Positions 9,435-17,066 of a DNA stretch of 64,000 nucleotides are shown piece after piece. Source of the DNA: Histidinibacterium aquaticum. Its GTDB lineage: Bacteria > Pseudomonadota > Alphaproteobacteria > Rhodobacterales > Rhodobacteraceae. The stretch spans positions 62,001-126,000 of the forward strand of contig NZ_VYQE01000007.1 in the NCBI RefSeq assembly GCF_008710275.1, written 5' to 3'. A program made the translations under genes and the position numbers. The first letter of the stretch is position 1; each line of letters opens with the position of its first letter. Below the pieces are notes generated by a model. It was not told the DNA's origin. It ran no database searches and worked only from the letters and a program-made list of their open reading frames with translations.

Positions 9435-10379
9435 TCAGGCGATCGAGAAGAACCCCTCGCCCGCGCGCGCCCGAAGACCCTCCCCCAGGCTCTGACCCAG
9501 CGCCGCGCCGTCCTCGACCGGCGCCTCGCCGCTGTCGGAGATGCACTCGCTGCCGTCGGGCCTCAGGATTTCGCCCCTGAGCCGCAGCGTCCCGCCGGAA
9601 ACCTCCGCGAGTCCGCCGATGGGCGTCTCGCAGGAGCCGTCGAGTGCGGCGAGAAAGGCGCGCTCCGCCGCAAGCAGATCGGCGGTCGGCCCATCGTGGA
9701 TCGCCTCGAGCAGCTGCGCCGCCCGGGTGTCCTCCAGCCGCCGCTCGATGCCGATGGCGCCCTGAGCGATGGCGGGCAGCATGTCCTCCGAGGGCACCGG
9801 GCCCCGGGCGACATGGAGCATGTCGAGCCGGTTCAGACCGGCCATGGCGAGGAAGGTCGCCTCGGCGACACCGTCCTCGAGCTTCTTCATCCGGGTCTGC
9901 ACGTTGCCACGGAACTCCACCACCTGCAGATCGGGCCGCCGCTGCAGGAGCTGCGCCCGGCGCCGCAGCGATGAGGTGCCGACCACGGCTCCCTCGGGCA
10001 GCGCGGCCAAGCTCTCGTGCGCGAGCGACACGAAGGCGTCGCGCGGATCCTCTCGCGGCAGGTAGCAGTCGAGCACCAGGCCCGGCGGCTGCTCGGTAGG
10101 CATGTCCTTCATGGAGTGCACGGCGATGTCGATCTCGCCGTCGAGCATCGCCGCCTCGATCTCGCGCGTGAAGAGCCCCTTGCCGCCGATCTCCTTCAGC
10201 GGCCGGTCGATGATCCGGTCGCCGGTGGTCTTGATGACCACGATGGAAAAGGCCTCGAACGGCAGGTCGAAGGCGCGGGCCAGCCGGTCGCGGGTCTCGT
10301 TCGCCTGGGCCAGCGCCAGCGGAGAGCCGCGGGTGCCGATCTTCAGGGGCGCATCGGGGGAGGGAAGGTCAAGCGTCAT
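9435..10379 (-). CDS. hemC: Porphobilinogen deaminase (hydroxymethylbilane synthase)
   Basis: Condenses four porphobilinogens into hydroxymethylbilane in haem and, where present, bacteriochlorophyll synthesis. The 314-residue protein starts with the family signature KIGTRGSPLALAQA and has IKTTGDRI, GKGLFTREIE, DIAVHSMKDMPTE and VGTSSLRRRAQL. The dipyrromethane cofactor is carried by C250 in LDGSCETPIGG. Transcription diverges from hemE across 91 bases that hold a TGTC-N10-GACA palindrome (10396-10413). A possible promoter is TTGTCA (10414-10409) with TAGAGC 17 bases on, which the palindrome overlaps. Confidence 0.97.
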   Translation of the reverse strand: MTLDLPSPDAPLKIGTRGSPLALAQANETRDRLARAFDLPFEAFSIVVIKTTGDRIIDRPLKEIGGKGLFTREIEAAMLDGEIDIAVHSMKDMPTEQPPGLVLDCYLPREDPRDAFVSLAHESLAALPEGAVVGTSSLRRRAQLLQRRPDLQVVEFRGNVQTRMKKLEDGVAEATFLAMAGLNRLDMLHVARGPVPSEDMLPAIAQGAIGIERRLEDTRAAQLLEAIHDGPTADLLAAERAFLAALDGSCETPIGGLAEVSGGTLRLRGEILRPDGSECISDSGEAPVEDGAALGQSLGEGLRARAGEGFFSIA

Positions 10380-10395
10380 GACCCCGCTCTAGCCC

Positions 10396-10413
10396 TGTCA
10401 ACCAGACCTGACA
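10396..10413. promoter_or_regulatory. Candidate PpsR/CrtJ operator between hemC and hemE
   Basis: The sequence TGTCAACCAGACCTGACA is an exact TGTC-N10-GACA (TGT-N12-ACA) inverted repeat in the 91-base divergent hemC-hemE region. This is the form recognised by PpsR/CrtJ, the redox- and light-responsive repressor of photosynthesis genes in Rhodobacter; hem genes are among the reported CrtJ targets in R. capsulatus. It overlaps a plausible hemC -35 element. Binding is inferred, not shown, and other inverted-repeat regulators could fit. Confidence 0.55.
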
Positions 10414-10470
10414 ATCCTTGACCCGTCCGGGTGCCCGTGGGACCAGAAAGAACCGAGAAAAGGAGCCCCG

Positions 10471-11508
10471 ATGACAAAGACCCTGCTGCGCGCGCTCGCC
10501 GGAGAGACGCTGCCCACCCCGCCGGTCTGGATGATGCGGCAGGCGGGCCGCTACCTGCCGGAATACCGGGCCACGCGCGAGAAGGCCGGGGACTTCCTGT
10601 CGCTCTGCTACACGCCCGACCTCGCCGCCGAGGTCACGCTGCAGCCGATCCGCCGCTACGGCTTCGACGGGGCGATCCTCTTCGCCGACATCCTGCTGCT
10701 GCCGCAGGCGCTCGGCGCCGACCTGTGGTTCGTGAAGGGCGAGGGTCCGCGGCTCTCGACGATCACCACCGACGACGAGATGCGCGGGCTGAAGCGCGCG
10801 GACGAGGTGCACGAGACGCTCTCCCCGGTCTACGAGACGGTCTCGATCCTGGCGCGGGAGCTGCCATCCGAGACCACGCTGATCGGTTTCGCCGGCGCGC
10901 CCTGGACCGTCGCCACCTACATGATCGCCGGCCGGGGCACGCCCGACCAGGGACCGGCCCATGCGCTCAAGGCAGAGAACCGGCCGCTCTTCGAGGCGCT
11001 CATCGACCGGCTGACCGAGGGGACGATCGAGTATCTCTCGCGTCAGGTCGAGGCCGGGGCCGAATGCGTGAAGCTCTTCGACAGCTGGGCCGGCTCGCTC
11101 ACCGGCGACGACTTCCTGCGCTACGCGGTGGAGCCTGCGCGCACCATCACCGCCGCGCTCAAGGCCCGTCACCCGGGCCTGCCGGTCATCGCCTTCCCGC
11201 GCGGCGCGGGCGAGCGCTACGCCGGGCTCCATGCCGCCATCGGCGCCGACTGCATCGCCCTCGACGACGGGGTCACGGCGGAATGGGCGGCGGAGCACGT
11301 CCAGCCCGCGGGCTGCGTCCAGGGCAACCTCGCCTCCTCGCACATGGTCACCGGCGGCGACGCGCTGGTCGAGGAGACCCGCCGCATCGTGCGCGCGCTT
11401 TCCGGCGGCCCGCATGTCTTCAACCTCGGCCACGGCATCACGCCGGACGCCGACCCGGAGAACGTGCGTCTGATGATCGAGACGGTGCGCGGAACCGTCC
11501 CGGCCTAG
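10471..11508 (+). CDS. hemE: Uroporphyrinogen decarboxylase
   Basis: Decarboxylates the four acetate side chains of uroporphyrinogen III to give coproporphyrinogen III. The 345-residue protein carries the hallmark N-terminus [17 protein letters not shown], then [28 protein letters not shown] and the C-terminal [15 protein letters not shown]. The start is set by AAAGGAG at 10458-10464. It diverges from hemC and is followed after 15 bases by the amidoligase gene on the same strand, which may be cotranscribed. The shared upstream region contains the candidate PpsR-type operator. TTGACC at 10418-10423 is a possible -35 element. Confidence 0.97.
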   Translation: MTKTLLRALAGETLPTPPVWMMRQAGRYLPEYRATREKAGDFLSLCYTPDLAAEVTLQPIRRYGFDGAILFADILLLPQALGADLWFVKGEGPRLSTITTDDEMRGLKRADEVHETLSPVYETVSILARELPSETTLIGFAGAPWTVATYMIAGRGTPDQGPAHALKAENRPLFEALIDRLTEGTIEYLSRQVEAGAECVKLFDSWAGSLTGDDFLRYAVEPARTITAALKARHPGLPVIAFPRGAGERYAGLHAAIGADCIALDDGVTAEWAAEHVQPAGCVQGNLASSHMVTGGDALVEETRRIVRALSGGPHVFNLGHGITPDADPENVRLMIETVRGTVPA

Positions 11509-11523
11509 GGCGGTTTCCCCGCC

Positions 11524-12498
11524 ATGCCGGGCCAGCCCAAGACAGAGCGCCGCCGCTTCGCAGACCTGCCGCGGCCCTTGGCCCCCTCGGGCCGGCCCCG
11601 CCGCACGGGTGTGGAGATCGAGTTCGCCGGCCTGACCGAGCGCCAGACGGCGGAACTGCTTCACCAGACCTTCGGCGGTCGCATCGAGGAGACCGGCGCC
11701 CACGAGCTCCGTCTCGAAGAGACCACACTCGGCAAGCTCAAGGTCTATCTCGACACCGCCTTCCGCGACCGCACCGGCCCGCTCGCCGAACGGGGTCTCG
11801 ACCTCGCGCGGTCCGTGGTGCCGATCGAGATCGTCACCGACCCGCTCCCGCGCGAGACACTGCCCGAACTCGACCGGATGCGGGAGCTGCTGCGGGAGGC
11901 CGGCGCGCAGGGCTCCCACGGCGGGATCTTCTTCGGCTTCGGCCTGCACCTAAACCCCGAGATCGCGGGCGCCGGGATCGGCGACATCCTTCCCGTCCTC
12001 ACCGCCTACGCCCTGCTCGAGGACTGGTTGCGCTACGCGGACCCGATGGACGGCAGCCGCCGTCTCCTGCCCTTCTCGGACCCCTACCCCCGCGCCTTCG
12101 TCGATGCGCTGGCCGCGGCCGAGGGCTGGAGCATGGACGACCTGATCGACGCCTATCTCCACCACACGCCCACCCGGAACCGCGGGCTCGACGTGCTGCC
12201 CGTCCTGGCCAGGATCGACGAGGCCCGGGTCTCCCGCGCGCTGGACGGCCTCGGCCCGGTCTCCCCGCGCCCGGCCTGGCACTACCGGTTGCCCGACTGC
12301 CGCCTGGGCGAGCCCGACTGGACCATCGCCTACGAATGGAACCGCTGGGTCACCGTGGAGCGGCTGGCGGACCGCCCCACCCTCCTCGACCGCCTCAAGC
12401 GCCGCTGGCGCGAGCACCGCTCCGCCCTGATGACCACGCGCGGCGGCTGGCTCAAGGAGACCTCGCGGTTCGTCGCCGAGGAAGGCCTTCAGCCATGA
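11524..12498 (+). CDS. Putative amidoligase (COOH-NH2 ligase superfamily)
   Basis: A 324-residue soluble protein resembling the amidoligase family, which is related to glutamine synthetase/glutamate-cysteine ligase folds and predicted to join carboxyl and amino groups using ATP. The family's GxExE strand is seen as G29-V-E31-I-E33, and HGGIFFGFGLHLNPEI with EWNRWVTVERLADRP further on fit conserved core positions. A Lys/Arg/Pro-rich N-terminus precedes the domain. It starts 15 bases after hemE and its stop overlaps the next gene by ATGA, so the two are translationally coupled. Pairing with a class I glutamine amidotransferase-type hydrolase is a known arrangement for this family. The substrate is unknown. 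Confidence 0.8.
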   Translation: MPGQPKTERRRFADLPRPLAPSGRPRRTGVEIEFAGLTERQTAELLHQTFGGRIEETGAHELRLEETTLGKLKVYLDTAFRDRTGPLAERGLDLARSVVPIEIVTDPLPRETLPELDRMRELLREAGAQGSHGGIFFGFGLHLNPEIAGAGIGDILPVLTAYALLEDWLRYADPMDGSRRLLPFSDPYPRAFVDALAAAEGWSMDDLIDAYLHHTPTRNRGLDVLPVLARIDEARVSRALDGLGPVSPRPAWHYRLPDCRLGEPDWTIAYEWNRWVTVERLADRPTLLDRLKRRWREHRSALMTTRGGWLKETSRFVAEEGLQP

Positions 12499-13241
12499 GC
12501 CGCCGCCCCCTGATCGCCGTCACCACCTCCCGCCGCTCGGGCTGGCGCATCTTCCCCCTGGTCGCGCTGAACATCCGGATCGCCGGTGGCCGCGCCGTCC
12601 GCTGGGGCGCGGGACGTCCCTCGGATCTCTCCGCGGTGGACGGTCTCATCGTCGGCGGCGGCGACGACATCTCGCCGGTTCTCTACGGCGGCGACCTCGT
12701 GACCTCCGCCCGGCTCGACCCGGACCGCGACGCGCTCGAACACCGGCTCGTCTGCGGCGCGCTGGACCGCAACCTGCCGCTGCTGGGCATCTGCCGGGGC
12801 TCGCAGATGCTCAACGTGGCCCTGGGCGGGACTCTCGACCAGGACGCCTACGCCACCTTCGAACGGTCCGAGAAGGTCTACACGATCCTGCCGAAGAAGA
12901 CGGTCCGGGTCTGCGACGACACCCGCCTCTCCGCCATCGCGGGACGGTCCGACATGCGGGTCAACGCGCTTCACTCGCAGGCCGTCGACCGCCTGGGCAC
13001 AGGACTGCGCGTCGCGGCCCGGGACACCGGCGGCATGATCCAGGGCGTGGAGCGCATCCGGGATCCCTTCGCCCTCGGCGTGCAGTGGCACCCCGAGCAC
13101 CTCTTCTATGCCCGGCGCCAGCGCGCGATCTTCCGCGCGCTCGTCACCGCCGCCCGCGCCTATGCCGAGGACCGAAACCAGACCCGCGACGTGGACGCCG
13201 ACCTCGGCCCCGAGCCCGACCCCTCCGGCAAGGTCTTCTGA
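12495..13241 (+). CDS. Class I glutamine amidotransferase-like / gamma-glutamyl hydrolase (peptidase C26 type)
   Basis: A 248-residue protein with the catalytic triad of class I glutamine amidotransferases: nucleophile C100 in LLGICRGSQ and H199/E201 in GVQWHPEH. It most resembles PuuD-like hydrolases, which cleave gamma-glutamyl amides. The N-terminal GGGDDISP segment is typical of that group. Its ATG overlaps the amidoligase stop (ATGA), suggesting a two-protein system that makes and breaks, or edits, an amide bond. A Pro/Asp-rich tail follows residue 230. Composite repeat copy B starts right after the stop. Confidence 0.88.
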   Translation: MSRRPLIAVTTSRRSGWRIFPLVALNIRIAGGRAVRWGAGRPSDLSAVDGLIVGGGDDISPVLYGGDLVTSARLDPDRDALEHRLVCGALDRNLPLLGICRGSQMLNVALGGTLDQDAYATFERSEKVYTILPKKTVRVCDDTRLSAIAGRSDMRVNALHSQAVDRLGTGLRVAARDTGGMIQGVERIRDPFALGVQWHPEHLFYARRQRAIFRALVTAARAYAEDRNQTRDVDADLGPEPDPSGKVF

Positions 13242-13316
13242 CCCCTCTTCTGGGCGAAAATATTCCTCGGGGGTGAATTGCGCCGCCAGGCGCAAGAGGG
13301 GGCAGACAGCCCCCTC
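13242..13316 (-). repeat. Composite intergenic repeat, copy B
   Basis: Read on the minus strand, the order is hairpin 1 GAGGGGGC/GCCCCCTC (13316-13296), hairpin 2 TTGCGCC/GGCGCAA (13295-13278), then the box CCCCCGAGGAATATTTTCGC...AGAAGAGGGG (13273-13242). The amidotransferase stop is immediately beside it. Arm sequences differ from copies A, C and E, but pairing is kept. Confidence 0.75.
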
Positions 13317-13358
13317 ACACCGTCACCACGGGCTCATCGCCCGACACGCCGGGAGCCT

Positions 13359-13408
13359 GCGGGACGGCGGGCGGGGCGTCGCCGCAGGCGAGCGCCGTCC
13401 CGCCGTCA
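13359..13408 (-). terminator. Nested stem-loop over the hemF stop codon
   Basis: Outer arms GACGGCGGG (13363-13371) and CCCGCCGTC (13399-13407) enclose an inner hairpin TCGCC-GCA-GGCGA (13379-13391). The hemF stop codon (13406-13408) lies in the outer arm. A closely similar structure covers the yejF stop at 19.5 kb, with 20 identical bases. There is no T-tract, so a stability or termination role is inferred. Confidence 0.5.
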
Positions 13409-14308
13409 GACCCACTTGGCGAGCGGCGGCAGGCTCATCAGCACGGCGTCGGGATCGTGGCCGGTGGCCAGGCCGAACTTGGTGCCCCGGTCGTAGACGA
13501 GGTTGTACTCGGCGTAGAGCCCCCGGTGCACCAGCTGGATCTCGCGGTCCTCCTCGGACCAGGGCGTTTCCCGCCGCCGCTCGACCAGCGGCAGGTAGGC
13601 GGGCAGGAAGGCGCGGCCGATATCGCGCGTCAGCGTGAAATCCGCCTCCCAGTCGCCGGTACAGTGGTCGTCCATGAAGATGCCGCCCACGCCCCGGGCG
13701 CGCTTGCGGTGCGGGATGTAGAAATACTCGTCGGCCCATTCCTTCAGCCGCGGGTAGTGCCCGTCGCCGTGCGGGTCGAGCCAGGCCTTCTGGGTCTCGT
13801 GGAAATGCGCCGTGTCCTCGGCGTACTCGATGCAGGGATTGAGGTCCGAGCCGCCGCCGAACCACCAGGCCCCCGGGGTCCAGAACATCCGGGTGTTCAT
13901 ATGGACGGCGGGCGCGTGCGGATTCTGCATGTGCGCCACCAGGCTGATGCCCGAGGCCCAGAACCGCGGGTCCTCCGCCATCCCCGGCACCCCGCGCGCG
14001 GCCATGGACTTTTGCGCCGCCTCCCCCAGCCGGCCGTAGACCTCGGAGACGTTGACGCCGACCTTCTCGAAGACGCGGCCCCCGCGCATGACGCTCATCA
14101 GGCCGCCGCCCGCGTCCGATCCGTCGTCGCTCGTACGGCTCGTCTCGGTCACCTCGAATCGGCCCGCGGGCCGCTCCGAGCCCGGTCCCTCGGCCTGGCT
14201 GTCTTCCAGCCCTTCGAAGGCCGCGACGATCTCGTCGCGCAGGGTGCGGAACCAGCCCGCGGCCCGGGCCTTCTCCGATTGCATCATCTCCCGCGCGTCA
14301 TCGGCCAT
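13406..14308 (-). CDS. hemF: Oxygen-dependent coproporphyrinogen III oxidase
   Basis: Oxidatively decarboxylates coproporphyrinogen III to protoporphyrinogen IX with O2, the step after HemE. The 300-residue protein has the strongly conserved blocks GGSDLNPCIEY, HMNTRMF, FMDDHCTGDWEADFTLTRDIGRAFLPAY and RREIPW-like REDREIQLVHRGLYAEYNLVYDRGT. Length and blocks are typical of bacterial HemF. It lies on the opposite strand 2.8 kb from hemE, so it belongs to a loose haem block and not the same operon. Its stop codon is buried in a GC-rich nested stem-loop. No TGT-N12-ACA site is visible upstream of it. Confidence 0.97.
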   Translation of the reverse strand: MADDAREMMQSEKARAAGWFRTLRDEIVAAFEGLEDSQAEGPGSERPAGRFEVTETSRTSDDGSDAGGGLMSVMRGGRVFEKVGVNVSEVYGRLGEAAQKSMAARGVPGMAEDPRFWASGISLVAHMQNPHAPAVHMNTRMFWTPGAWWFGGGSDLNPCIEYAEDTAHFHETQKAWLDPHGDGHYPRLKEWADEYFYIPHRKRARGVGGIFMDDHCTGDWEADFTLTRDIGRAFLPAYLPLVERRRETPWSEEDREIQLVHRGLYAEYNLVYDRGTKFGLATGHDPDAVLMSLPPLAKWV

Positions 14309-14382
14309 CCCCGTACCCCCGGTTATTGACTATCAGCCCCCTCTATCACCCTGTCGCGGAACAACGAAAGAGGATCACGACC

Positions 14383-14775
14383 ATGCCGACTGCCCGGCTT
14401 CTACTGCTTCTTCCCCTCGCGCTCGCCGCCTGCAGCACGCCGCGCGAGCAATGCCTCTCCCGCGCGAACGGCAACCTGCGGACGCTCGAGGCGCTGGCGG
14501 ACGAGACCCGCGCCACGCTCGCGCGCGGCTACGCCGTGGAGGACTACCAGGAGGTGCGCGAGGTTCGCCGCCGCTGCGAGATCACCCTGGCCGACGGCAG
14601 CGAGGAGACGATCCCCTGCGACCGCACGGTCGTCCGCGACCGCAGCCGTCCCGTGGCGGTCGATCTGTCGGCCGAACGCCAGAAGCTGGCCCAGCTGGAG
14701 CGCCGCATCGCCGCCGCGCGCGAGCAGGCTGCCGCCAACCGCCAGGCCTGCATCGCGGCCTACCCGGCCACCTGA
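14383..14775 (+). CDS. Small putative lipoprotein
   Basis: A 130-residue exported protein of unknown function. The N-terminus is a lipoprotein signal: basic start, LLLLLPLALAA, then the lipobox LAAC with acceptor C17. The mature part is charged and probably helical, with a basic/acidic coiled-coil-like end (AERQKLAQLERRIAAAREQAA). Four cysteines follow the lipobox, at about residues 24, 65, 79 and 125, and could form disulfides in the periplasm. The start at 14383 is preferred because it gives the lipoprotein signal directly. It diverges from hemF. No family is recognised. Confidence 0.75.
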   Translation: MPTARLLLLLPLALAACSTPREQCLSRANGNLRTLEALADETRATLARGYAVEDYQEVREVRRRCEITLADGSEETIPCDRTVVRDRSRPVAVDLSAERQKLAQLERRIAAAREQAAANRQACIAAYPAT

Positions 14776-14816
14776 GAAGAAAGCCTCGTCTCCCGGTGAC
14801 TTGCGCCGGGCGGCGC

Positions 14817-15620
14817 CTAGTGGGCCGGCGCCGTCACCGGGTCGATCAGCGTCCGGCCCCCGTCCACCGTGATGATCTGGCCGGTCACGAAGGAGGCCGC
14901 GTCGGAGGCGAGGTACTGGACGGCGTCCGACACCTCGGAGGGGCCCGCGATGCGATTGAGCGGCGTGTGGTCCACGATCTCTTCGCGGAAGTCCTCGTTC
15001 TCCTTCAGGGCCCCCTTGAGCGAGGCGGACATCACCGATCCGAAGGCCACCGCGTTGACCCGGATGCGCTTCGGCGCCAGCGCCACCGCCATCGACCGCG
15101 TCATCTGGTCGAGCGCCGCGGTCGAGACGGAATAGGCCATGAGCTCCGGGTGCGTGCGCCGCGCCGCGATCGAGGACAGATTGATGATCGCCCCCGCCGG
15201 CCCCTCGTCGTCGGGATCGGACTGCTTGATCATCCGCTTGGCGGTCGCCTGGCTCAGCCGGAGGGCGGTCATCAGGTTCTGCTGCAGCAAGTCCATGACC
15301 GCGTCGTTCTCGGCGTCGAGCGGGTCGGCTGGCACCATCTGGCGCGAGCCGTTGACCAGGATGTCGATCCGCTCGAAGGCGTCCACCGTGGCGGAGAGCA
15401 GGTTCTTGATGGTCAGCCGCTCGCGAAGGTCGCCCGCGAAGATGCGGCAGGCCTCGTCCTTTTCGGCGCGCTCGCCCATCTCGGCCTCGAGCTGCGCCTC
15501 GTCCATGTCGGCGAAGACGACATTGGCCCCCTCGCGCAGGAAGTGGCGGCCGATGGCCAGGCCGACACCGTTCGCGGCGCCGGTGACGATGGCGGTCTTG
15601 CCGGCAATCGAGAAACTCAT
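14817..15620 (-). CDS. Short-chain dehydrogenase/reductase-like protein lacking the catalytic lysine
   Basis: A 267-residue Rossmann protein of the classical SDR type with the cofactor motif TGAANGVG (residues 13-20) and D64 after the glycine loop. The tetrad is incomplete: S150 and Y163 are at the usual spacing, but the YxxxK lysine is T167 (YSVST), and the usual NNAG is NGSR (90-93). Without the lysine normal hydride-transfer chemistry is doubtful, so it may be a binding protein or use another mechanism. The C-terminus has the family's GQIITVDGG. It lies 23 bases after the methyltransferase gene on the same strand. Confidence 0.85.
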   Translation of the reverse strand: MSFSIAGKTAIVTGAANGVGLAIGRHFLREGANVVFADMDEAQLEAEMGERAEKDEACRIFAGDLRERLTIKNLLSATVDAFERIDILVNGSRQMVPADPLDAENDAVMDLLQQNLMTALRLSQATAKRMIKQSDPDDEGPAGAIINLSSIAARRTHPELMAYSVSTAALDQMTRSMAVALAPKRIRVNAVAFGSVMSASLKGALKENEDFREEIVDHTPLNRIAGPSEVSDAVQYLASDAASFVTGQIITVDGGRTLIDPVTAPAH

Positions 15621-15643
15621 GGGACGGGCTCCCTCATGGGCGG

Positions 15644-16606
15644 TCAGCGGCGCGGACGCGCCGCCTCGAAGATCTTGTAGCGCGGATCCCCGGCGATTTC
15701 CTCCACCCGGGCGAAGCGCTCGCGAAGGGCGGCCTCATAGGGCAGATGCCTGTTCGCGACAAGCCAGAGCCGTCCGCCCGGCTCCAGCACGGCGGCGGCC
15801 TGCGCGATGAAGGCGCGGCCCAGTGCCGGATCGGCGCTGCGGCTTTCGTGGAAGGGCGGATTGCAGATCACGCCGCCCAGCCACTCTTCCGGCCGCCAAT
15901 CCGTCGCGTCGGCCCATTGGAAACGGGCGCGTGTATCCGTGACGTTGAGGCGCGCACAGTCCAGCGCCAGCGCCTCGGCCTCCACGAGGTCGATGCGCTC
16001 GACACCTTCCCGCTCCAGCGCCGCGCGGGAGAGATAGCCCCACCCTGCGCCGAGGTCGGCGAGCCGCTTGGGCAGTTTCGCCGGCAGCGCCCCGGCCAGC
16101 AGCCGCGACCCCGGGTCGATCCCGTCGGCCGAGAAGACTCCCGCCGTGGTGACGAAGCCCTCCGGCCCCGGCCCGGCCTCGGGCGCGCGCCAGTCGGTGA
16201 GCGCATCGGTCCGGGGAATCAGGAAGGCCCGCCCGTGGGCCATGGTCACCACCGGCAGATCGCCCAGCTCCCGCCGAGCGGCCTTCCAGAGCGAATCGAC
16301 CCCCTCGGTGCGCTGGCCGTCCACCAGGACCGGCCCCCGCTCCGCCGCCCGGGCGATGAGATCGCGCGCCAGGGTCTTGGATCGCGGCACGACCACAACG
16401 GAGGACTCTGCCTCCGGCCAGTCGCGCGAGACGGGGTAGCCGCGCCCCTCCCAGGCTTCGAAGTCAGGTCGGAAGCCGGTCACGACGCGCGCCCGCTCGG
16501 GCCCGAGTGGCAGCAGGTAGTCCGCGGGCGGTCGCACCACGGCGACCGGTCCCTCCGGCAGGTCGAGCGACCCATCGAGGGCCGCGGCAAGGCGGGAGCG
16601 TGTCAT
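15644..16606 (-). CDS. Class I methyltransferase, RsmC-like (16S rRNA guanine-N2)
   Basis: A 320-residue protein with the two-part RsmC/RlmG layout: a degenerate N-terminal methyltransferase-like half and a functional C-terminal half. The SAM-binding motif I is DLGAGWG (184-190) and the N-methylation motif is NPPF (249-252) in ICNPPFHESR. RsmC makes m2G1207 in 16S rRNA from SAM; this is the likeliest role, though substrate specificity within the family cannot be read from sequence. It forms a pair with the downstream SDR-like gene and is preceded by clpS on the same strand, 19 bases away. Confidence 0.85.
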   Translation of the reverse strand: MTRSRLAAALDGSLDLPEGPVAVVRPPADYLLPLGPERARVVTGFRPDFEAWEGRGYPVSRDWPEAESSVVVVPRSKTLARDLIARAAERGPVLVDGQRTEGVDSLWKAARRELGDLPVVTMAHGRAFLIPRTDALTDWRAPEAGPGPEGFVTTAGVFSADGIDPGSRLLAGALPAKLPKRLADLGAGWGYLSRAALEREGVERIDLVEAEALALDCARLNVTDTRARFQWADATDWRPEEWLGGVICNPPFHESRSADPALGRAFIAQAAAVLEPGGRLWLVANRHLPYEAALRERFARVEEIAGDPRYKIFEAARPRR

Positions 16607-16625
16607 CGGCGGCGCACGGCGGCGC

Positions 16626-16967
16626 CTATTCCTTTTCCATGGTGCACTGCAGAGGATGCTGGTGCCGCTGGGCGAAATCCATCACCTGGGCGACCTTGGT
16701 CTCCGCGATCTCGAAGGAGAAGACGCCGACCACGGCGACGCCCTTCTTGTGGACCGTCAGCATCAGCTCGAAGGCCTGGGCATGGGACATCCCGAAGAAC
16801 CGCTCGAGCACATGGACGACGAATTCCATCGGCGTGTAGTCGTCGTTGAGGATGAGAACCTTGTAGAGCGGCGGGCGCTTCGTCTTCGGGCGCGTGTCGA
16901 GCTTCACGCCGATATCGCTGTCGCCGTCGCCCTCCTTGTCCGCCATCATGTAGACGTCTGCCGCCAT
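16626..16967 (-). CDS. clpS: ATP-dependent Clp protease adaptor ClpS
   Basis: ClpS delivers N-degron proteins, with large hydrophobic N-terminal residues, to ClpAP. The 113-residue product has the full core: [27 protein letters not shown] with the degron-pocket Asn-Asp-Asp, then [24 protein letters not shown]. The N-terminal about 30 residues are flexible and acidic. The start at 16967 ([10 protein letters not shown]) is preferred to a longer upstream frame that has no family resemblance; internal ATGs at 16949 and 16946 remain possible. It diverges from the HAD gene across about 100 bases that hold the promoters. Confidence 0.95.
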   Translation of the reverse strand: MAADVYMMADKEGDGDSDIGVKLDTRPKTKRPPLYKVLILNDDYTPMEFVVHVLERFFGMSHAQAFELMLTVHKKGVAVVGVFSFEIAETKVAQVMDFAQRHQHPLQCTMEKE

Positions 16968-17066
16968 GGCCCCGCTCTCATTGTCCCGGTGGTGTCGTTG
17001 CGCTGCTTCGGCCCCGTAATATAAGCGACCCATTCCTCAAGAAAAGCCCAACGGAGGCGGGAATTC

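Noticed and set aside
10431-13241. A 936-codon open frame on the plus strand through hemE and the amidoligase gene
   Set aside because: Only its last part (12495-13241) resembles a protein. The rest is Arg/Pro/Ala-rich, typical of an alternative frame in GC-rich DNA, and hemE and the amidoligase are clearly coded in another frame.
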